From: Fragilariopsis cylindrus CCMP1102
Taxonomy: Eukaryota; Bacillariophyta; Bacillariophyceae; Bacillariales; Bacillariaceae
DNA length: 64,000 nucleotides
Assembly: GCA_900095095.1 (NCBI GenBank)
Contig: FMBT01000305.1
Location: forward strand, 1 to 64,000
Direction of reading: 5' to 3'
Within the stretch, counting starts at the first letter, position 1. Every line of letters starts with the position of its first letter. The notes beneath the pieces were generated by a model. The model made no database searches and had not been told where the DNA came from. It saw only the letters and a list, made by a program, of their open reading frames with translations. The translations under genes and the position numbers were made by a program. This document shows, one piece after another, positions 58,701-64,000 of the stretch.

Positions 58701-59678
58701 AGACCACCGAAGAGGAGGTAGACGACCACCCTACGCAGGAGCCAGATGAGATTCGAACCCAATCGCTCCTTGAGTTCCTCGGGGGAGGGGATAATCAAAC
58801 TGAAGGTCTTATAATTGATGGAGAAGAATTTTTCGAGGCTGGAGAAAACTTGGTTGACAGCTGTGACGATGGATCGGAATCGAAGTGTGATGAATGCTTC
58901 AGTGATCCCATAAGCGAGATACCAGATGAAGCAACTCTACATACGAGCGATAGTTGGTCACTTGACATGCATGGAAGTGAATCATCCCTCTCGAAGAATT
59001 CTATGGGAAATACGGACGATAATGGTCCAGCCGCAGTTGTATTGGACGAGAGTCCACTACCACGCATGTTCGTCCCAGGGAAAGTCATCCATGTTTACTC
59101 GCATCGGGGTGTATATAAGCAGCATACGTTCCACGCACCTTTAAAGAGCTTCGTCGAATCAGTCTGGCGGGTAATATGCTTTCTAATCATACAGCAAAAT
59201 CATATTTCGAAGGTTTACTAGAGGTACAGACAGTTCGCGATGCACAGGAGTCACCTCCTACGTGGACAGCTTATGATGAGGATGACACATGCTGCTGTTG
59301 TGCTAATCGATTCACGTGGGCAGTACTTCTGATAGTGAAGCACAAGAAGCCCGCGATAAACATAATTGCCGTTCATGTGGAGGACTTACCTGTGACCCAT
59401 GCTCTAGAAATCGAGTACCTATTTCATCGATAGGCCTGACTGTTCCAGTTCGCGTTTGTGATCGGTGCTACAATGACATTTTGGGAGGTGTTTCAGCTGC
59501 GTCCTCGCCGATGACAAGTAGTCTATTAGCTGGCGATGAAGTCGAGCGGTCATTAAGTGACTGTTCATCTGCATCAGTACATGAAGAGGAGAAAGAAAAA
59601 CCGGAGAGGAGGCGACAGAAGCGAAGTGTCGTTGTGGATGACTTAGTCTCCCAAATGCGATCATCAGCTCTTACATAA
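55771..59678 (+). CDS. FYVE - class 3 (DAGL-like) lipase - FYVE protein (frame-interrupted)
   Basis: Predicted endomembrane lipase carrying two PI3P-binding-type zinc fingers. Low-complexity N-terminus (Gln, Ser and Pro runs). FYVE 1, about 56580-56760: WKKADVCYNCHKPF, RLRHHCRSCGQSFC, RLPHLGYDDVPERVCDTC. The lipase domain, about 57590-59230, has VCLSIRGTATINDVITDI, the nucleophile elbow RLVGHSLGGGVASMLG, YSYGAPSCFD, TVVLHDDVFPRLTPTS (likely catalytic Asp) and, after a long acidic insert, LPRMFVPGKVIHVY and NHTAKSYFEGL (likely catalytic His). The order matches diacylglycerol-lipase-like enzymes. FYVE 2, about 59260-59490: PTWTAYDEDDTCCCCANRF, HNCRSCGGLTCDPCS, VPVRVCDRC. About 1,300 residues. 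Frame changes occur near 56510, 56670, 57010-57060, 57340, 58310, 58630, 59170 and 59320; conserved motifs run through all of them. Confidence 0.85.
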
Positions 59679-60138
59679 AAGCTACATAATGAAGACATGA
59701 TTTATGTCAAAAAACGATGTAGTCAAAGTCGTTTAAGCAGCATGGATCATAACGCTGACTCTGGTATATATTGGACTACTAGATTGTGTCATTGTTAGTC
59801 GTTAGATGAGATATATTATGTAACTAAACTTCAAACTAGTCTTAGGTAGACAATCATTATTTGCCTTTATAAATCAGCCCAAGTCATTAGCACACCTTAT
59901 ATTGTATGTACCACTGATATCAATCTTCTCTCTTTGGCTTGTCTTTGTGTTCAAGGATCAGGTGAATCGAAATTAGTATGAGTGTGCATGTCTCATGTCT
60001 CAGTAGGCATACCATTTTTGAAGGGGCAAGATCCAGCTCAGAAATACCATAAGGCTCCCCTTGCATTTTTAGTGGAGACATATACTACCACAGTATATTT
60101 CACTGATTTTATTAGCATAAGAATTAATGTAATTTATA
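59679..60138. other. 3' flank of the FYVE-lipase gene up to the hAT-like element
   Basis: About 460 bp, AT-rich; nothing recognised beyond a likely 3' UTR. The last 8 bp (60131-60138) are the left target-site duplication of the adjoining element. Confidence 0.45.
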
Positions 60139-61331
60139 TAGTGTTACGCAACGCAACGGCATTTGGGGGCCGTTGATGAAAATGCCGTTGACCAACGGTC
60201 AACCCCCCCCAAAGAATGGGGGGAATAAAAGGGGGTTGGATAGCTCGCCGCAAGGCGATTTTTTTGAATTACCCTGTGTTCTATGCTCTTTTTCAGTACC
60301 ATTTTGTAATAATCTGTTGCAAGTGAGTTTATAAATAAGTGTTGGTGTACTTGATAAATATAAAATGTATAGGATATAGAAAAAAGACGTATAATATCAA
60401 TTATTGATATCTAATCCAATAGAGTCAATATATTAGCACATACTGTAGCGTAATAATTGAATTCCATCAAGTAGTGTATTTGGATACGATACACAAATAG
60501 TACAGCAACAAACAGTAAGATATGGAATAAGTTCAGAGCAAATTAGAGCACAGTTCTGAACAGTTATATTGATGACAATGGTATGCTCAGAGCCTTTCAG
60601 ACGTACCCGGTAACAATAATAGTACATACCTGTAGAAGTACAATAATATTAGTAATAATAATACAATTATAATAGTAATGGTATCATGGCAGCGGTATGT
60701 ATATGAATAATAAAAGTAGTAACAATGAACAGTGGTATGTTCAGAGCCTTTCAGACGTACCGGGTGGTTGAGTAGTAACAATAATGATACATACCTGTAG
60801 AAGTACAATAATAATAATAATAATAATACAATTATAATAGTAATGGTATCATGATAACGGTATGTGTATGAAGAATAATAGTAGTAAGAATAGTAGTAAG
60901 ATACCACACCGGTATGTACACATCAATAATTGTATATCTCCTAAATTCCATCAAGGATATAATCATGACTTTCTTCTTCAATCCACAATGTACACATTCA
61001 TACATGAACTATCACAAATTATTGGGGAGCCATTCATTGCTACCTCAGGTGAAAAGGTAAACATGTTTTAACCTGCAAATATACTATAATTTTGGTGTAG
61101 TTGCAGGTGTTAAAGTTATATTAGTATATTAGCTAATATTTGTTAAAGGTATGTAACTTGTTAGTTATTCCTACCACTAGTAATTACTAGGTAGTTTTTT
61201 TTTGGAGCTAACTCAGTCTTGTAAATCAACGCTATCAACGCAACGGCGTTGATGGGGGTACCGTTGCGTTGATCAACGCAACGGGACAACGCTACAACGC
61301 CGTTGCCATCAACGGCCGTTGCGTAACACTA
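60139..61331. mobile_element. hAT-like non-autonomous DNA transposon (1,193 bp)
   Basis: The element starts TAGTGTTACGCAACG and ends with the exact reverse complement, CGTTGCGTAACACTA. It is flanked by an exact 8-bp duplication, AATTTATA, at 60131-60138 and 61332-61339. An 8-bp target duplication with TAGNG-type ends is the hAT signature. Subterminal regions are crowded with CAACG/CGTTG motifs (about 60149-60205 and 61228-61325), as expected for transposase-binding sites. No transposase frame is present inside, so it would need a partner in trans. The intact target duplication and ends imply recent insertion. The interior holds a 153-bp tandem duplication. Confidence 0.88.
60581..60890 (+). 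repeat. Tandem duplication inside the hAT-like element (153-bp unit)
   Basis: Units start at 60581 and 60734, each with GGTATGxTCAGAGCCTTTCA, followed by ACATACCTGTAGAAGTACAA, an AAT/ATA-rich tract and ATAGTAATGGTATCATG. The two differ mainly in the AAT microsatellite length. Confidence 0.85.
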
Positions 61332-61759
61332 AATTTATACCTTTTAGATGATAGTTATACTGATTATACTGTGACCGATTCAGTTAGACACTAATGATAT
61401 TTTCTATTATATTCTAACTGTTTCACTTATGCTATGTAGCCTGGAAATCATCCTGTTTCTTGTCAGTCCATGCATTATTGTCATACTTTACTTGGACAAT
61501 CAACACTCACATCAACAAAAAGTCCATTTTCAATCTCCCGTCAAGGGCCAGACGTCTGAGCGTTATGTTGTAAAGTGTATGTTGCCGTTTTTTTTCATCC
61601 CCACTTTTCACCTCTCCACTCTTCACAAGAAATTTTAAAAAGTTATTGTTTCTCGTAAAATTGCATTTGTGAAGATGACGAAGACGACGACAACGAGTGA
61701 ATCAGCTACGGATCTTTAGTTCTGAAACACAATCTGAACTCCTGAGAATACACAGTGCG
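61332..61759. other. Spacer upstream of transportin-3
   Basis: About 430 bp. It begins with the right target duplication of the hAT-like element and should contain the transportin-3 promoter and 5' UTR. The insertion thus sits within about 430 bp of the start codon. Confidence 0.5.
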
Positions 61760-64000
61760 ATGTCTGCCCTACCTGAACATAGTGAAAATGTCGAGGAGGA
61801 AATACAAAAAATTAGACTGGCATTAGACGCCGTCTTCTCCTCCTCTCAACCCACGGCTAATACACAACGGGAACAAAGGCAACTAGCCGATCGTTACCTG
61901 ACAAGTTTTCAAGAATCGACCGTGGCTTGGATGGTTTGCGATCGCTTGCTACAAGATAATTCTTCTACTGCAAATCCCCAAGAAGTTATGCGACAACAAC
62001 AGCAACACTTTTTTGCGGCACAAACTCTTTCCACAAAATGCAGAGTCGATACCTTTCAACTTCCAGCATCTTCCCTCCCTTCATTGAGAGATTCTCTATT
62101 TGTTCACCTCAGTACGTATTCATCGGTGGGAAATGCTGCGCTAACAAATCGGTTGGCGATGGCAGTTTCTGCCCTTGCCGTTCAAATGTCGTGGACGACT
62201 GTTGTAACCGACCTATTGTCGTCGACTATATCTGATCCACAAAGAAGAACTATAGTGATGCAGATATTTAAGATTCTTCCCGAGGAATGTGCTTCTGATC
62301 GTCTTGTGCTCGCTGATGAGAATGTGAGATATCATATGCGGGATAATCTTGTTTCAAGTTCAACCGATGTGCTTCGCTTCATTCAAAGTTGGGACGGTTC
62401 TGCAGAGAAAGCATATGAAGTCCTGTACACATGGATTCGTTATGTTCCTATACAATCTACCGTTCTTACAGAATCTCCACTACTAGAAGCTTCCTTTAAT
62501 GCTTTATTGGATCAACAAACTATGGAACTTGCAGCAGATGTTATCATTGAGATTTATAGAATGTATCCAAGTCACATCCCTTCTAATCAGGGTTTAGTGC
62601 AGAAGATGATTCCACTATCCTCAAAGCTTCCCTTTGATCAAGCCTTAACATTAGGAGATGAAGATGTGCTTCGTACATATTGTCGGATTATAACCGAAAT
62701 GGCCGAATCTTACATGAGTTTGATCCTGTCGTCCCAATTTTTAGAAGCTTCAAAGCTGGTCGAATGGGTTTTGAGATGTTCTTCTATTCCAGAAACTGAA
62801 ATTTCAAGCATTACACTTCACTTCTGGTACAGCATGGTTGAGGAACTAGAAAGAGTAGAACCGTATGAATTTCGTCAGGATTTGATCGACCGATACACAC
62901 CCTACTTGTTACAGCTCATTGATACATGTTCGACACACTTAATGAAATACCCATCTAATGTGTCAGAAATGTCCGAAGATGAAATGGATGATATCTATCG
63001 AGATCGCTTTTATGTGTCAGAAACTGTTGAGGATTGTTGCCGACTACTCGGTGGAAACGATGTCTTGGGACGTCTTGGAAAACTTCTACAGAATGCATTC
63101 CAGCTTGCCAGTAATGATCTATTGAATAACTGGCATGGAATTGAATCCTGTATGATGTGTATTTTATCAATCAATAAGTTCATACCGAGTGACGAAGCAG
63201 AGTTTTTACCATTCTGCTTTGATTTAATTCCACGTCTGCCAGCGGATGTTCAACCTCTTCGGTGTACTGCGAGCAAACTGATAGGAAAGTACGCATTTTG
63301 GTTGGCAGCTCACCCGCACCTATTGCAGCCCCTGCTCCCTTTTCTTGCGCAAGGTCTTTCCATACCTTTCTGCGCATCCGCTGCCGCTCTCTCCATTAAA
63401 GAGCTATGTGAATGCTCAAATCAGAAGATTGCAATGGGAGAGCCAGTCCTGCAACTATACACAGAAATAACTTCTTCCCCTGGCCGTTTAGATTTGAAAG
63501 ATGATCTTGAAGTGTTGGAGGGGGTTTGCAAGGCCGTCTCTCGTCAGATCAAAGAAACTAGTGTTGATGGATCCAATTACGTCCAAAGGATTGTCCAACC
63601 GATAGGAAATCGACTTGCAGCCACAGTTAACAACCCAAACTGTAAGCCTAAACAGGATGTCATTCCTGAATTAGACCGTTTGACTATAATAGTTCAATTT
63701 TTGACCGTTCCTACACAACCAACTTCCGTTACCAATCCTATCATGGAAGTCATACAATCAATCTGGCACCTTTTGGATGCTATTTCAGTGAGATATCCTC
63801 AGGACAATCCGTTGGCCGAAAAAATCTGCCGCTTTCACAAGCACGCGTTAAGGTCTTGCGGAGCAGCCGCGTACGAACCCATGCTTGAGCCTCTAATGAA
63901 GCAATTGATTCAAAGTTACGAAAGATCTAGACAATCAGCTTATCTTTATGCCGCAAGCATATGCGTCACAGAGTACGGCCGGATCCCAAAGCATAGCTCG
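61760..64000 (+). CDS. TNPO3: Transportin-3 / Mtr10-like importin, 5' 747 codons (continues beyond window)
   Basis: Nuclear import receptor of the importin-beta family; TNPO3 members carry SR splicing proteins. ATG 61760 opens a frame that stays open to the last base (2,241 nt, 747 codons). The N-terminal importin motif reads RQLADRYLTSFQESTVAWMV with CDRLL, then FFAAQTLSTKCRVDTFQLP and SLRDSLFVHLSTY; this ordering, with AQTLxTK and SLRDSL, fits TNPO3/importin-13 rather than importin-beta1. HEAT-like helix pairs follow throughout (for example ASAAALSIKELCECS and LAATVNNPNC). Full TNPO3 proteins are about 920 residues, so about 170 are missing beyond the window. No intron and no frame change seen. 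The gene encoding a potential partner class, SR140, is in the same window, which I treat as coincidence. Confidence 0.92.
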   Translation, partial: MSALPEHSENVEEEIQKIRLALDAVFSSSQPTANTQREQRQLADRYLTSFQESTVAWMVCDRLLQDNSSTANPQEVMRQQQQHFFAAQTLSTKCRVDTFQLPASSLPSLRDSLFVHLSTYSSVGNAALTNRLAMAVSALAVQMSWTTVVTDLLSSTISDPQRRTIVMQIFKILPEECASDRLVLADENVRYHMRDNLVSSSTDVLRFIQSWDGSAEKAYEVLYTWIRYVPIQSTVLTESPLLEASFNALLDQQTMELAADVIIEIYRMYPSHIPSNQGLVQKMIPLSSKLPFDQALTLGDEDVLRTYCRIITEMAESYMSLILSSQFLEASKLVEWVLRCSSIPETEISSITLHFWYSMVEELERVEPYEFRQDLIDRYTPYLLQLIDTCSTHLMKYPSNVSEMSEDEMDDIYRDRFYVSETVEDCCRLLGGNDVLGRLGKLLQNAFQLASNDLLNNWHGIESCMMCILSINKFIPSDEAEFLPFCFDLIPRLPADVQPLRCTASKLIGKYAFWLAAHPHLLQPLLPFLAQGLSIPFCASAAALSIKELCECSNQKIAMGEPVLQLYTEITSSPGRLDLKDDLEVLEGVCKAVSRQIKETSVDGSNYVQRIVQPIGNRLAATVNNPNCKPKQDVIPELDRLTIIVQFLTVPTQPTSVTNPIMEVIQSIWHLLDAISVRYPQDNPLAEKICRFHKHALRSCGAAAYEPMLEPLMKQLIQSYERSRQSAYLYAASICVTEYGRIPKHSS

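Noticed and set aside
9264-59330. Programmed frameshifting (Euplotes-like) as the cause of the many frame changes
   Set aside because: The sites share no slippery sequence or stop context, and they need shifts in both directions; sequencing indels explain them more simply.
60245-60265. Hairpin TCGCC-GCAA-GGCGA followed by seven T, like a bacterial rho-independent terminator
   Set aside because: It lies inside the hAT-like element of a eukaryotic genome, with no transcript unit in front of it; a 5-bp stem before a T run arises readily by chance.
17153-64000. Functional clustering of SR140 and the SR-protein importin transportin-3
   Set aside because: They lie 42 kb apart with many unrelated genes between; co-occurrence in one window is not evidence.
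1-64000. tRNA genes
   Set aside because: Scanning for T-arm GGTTCGAATCC-like sequence gave only hits inside coding regions without the rest of a cloverleaf.

Overview
The window is AT-rich nuclear DNA of a photosynthetic eukaryote, most likely a diatom or close ochrophyte. The evidence is the combination of short GT-AG introns, a nucleus-type gene for the red-lineage Rubisco activase CbbX behind a signal-peptide leader, a Tic22-like plastid import protein behind a signal peptide, Copia-type LTR retrotransposons, and long Asp, Ser, Gln and Asn codon runs. I cannot name the species. There is no operon structure; genes lie on both strands, often as divergent or convergent pairs.

Layout. 1-4231: Copia element, cut off by the window start, with a possible 3' LTR. 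4232-6860: no recognised gene. 6861-20000: p24 cargo receptor (-), Tic22-like protein (+), LRR/SAP-like/Fe2OG-like protein (-), ribosomal protein eS7 (+), an unrecognised type II membrane protein (-), UPF0598/DUF4505 protein (+) and splicing factor SR140/U2SURP (-). 20326-29865: serine hydroxymethyltransferase (-), ribonucleotide reductase large subunit (-), an XRCC3-like recombinase (+) and S-adenosylmethionine decarboxylase (-). 32057-38393: calpain-7 (+) convergent with a USP36/42-type deubiquitinase (-). 38394-41604: heavily decayed Copia relics. 41605-44249: a major-facilitator transporter fused to a UDP-glucuronate 4-epimerase (-). 44250-47752: repeats without a recognised gene. 47753-47990: DDE transposase scrap. 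48174-49892: CbbX (-). 51231-55313: mitochondrial-type protein with three copies of a CP[VL]T module plus PPR-like helices (-). 55771-59678: FYVE - class 3 lipase - FYVE protein (+). 60139-61331: a hAT-like non-autonomous transposon with an exact 8-bp target duplication. 61760-64000: transportin-3 (+), running off the window.

Functions are mainly housekeeping: nucleotide, one-carbon and polyamine metabolism, splicing and SR-protein import, ubiquitin and calpain proteolysis, plastid import and Rubisco maintenance. The best leads are the transporter-epimerase fusion, the FYVE-lipase-FYVE architecture, and a 16-bp E2F-like site present twice in the intergenic region between the divergent ribonucleotide reductase and XRCC3-like genes.

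Caution: many conserved single-copy genes here are interrupted by one-base frame changes, often in homopolymers, while a few others (transportin-3, the fusion gene) are clean over 740-845 codons. The pattern looks like residual sequencing error, not gene decay. Coordinates of interrupted genes are given as the outer limits of the locus.
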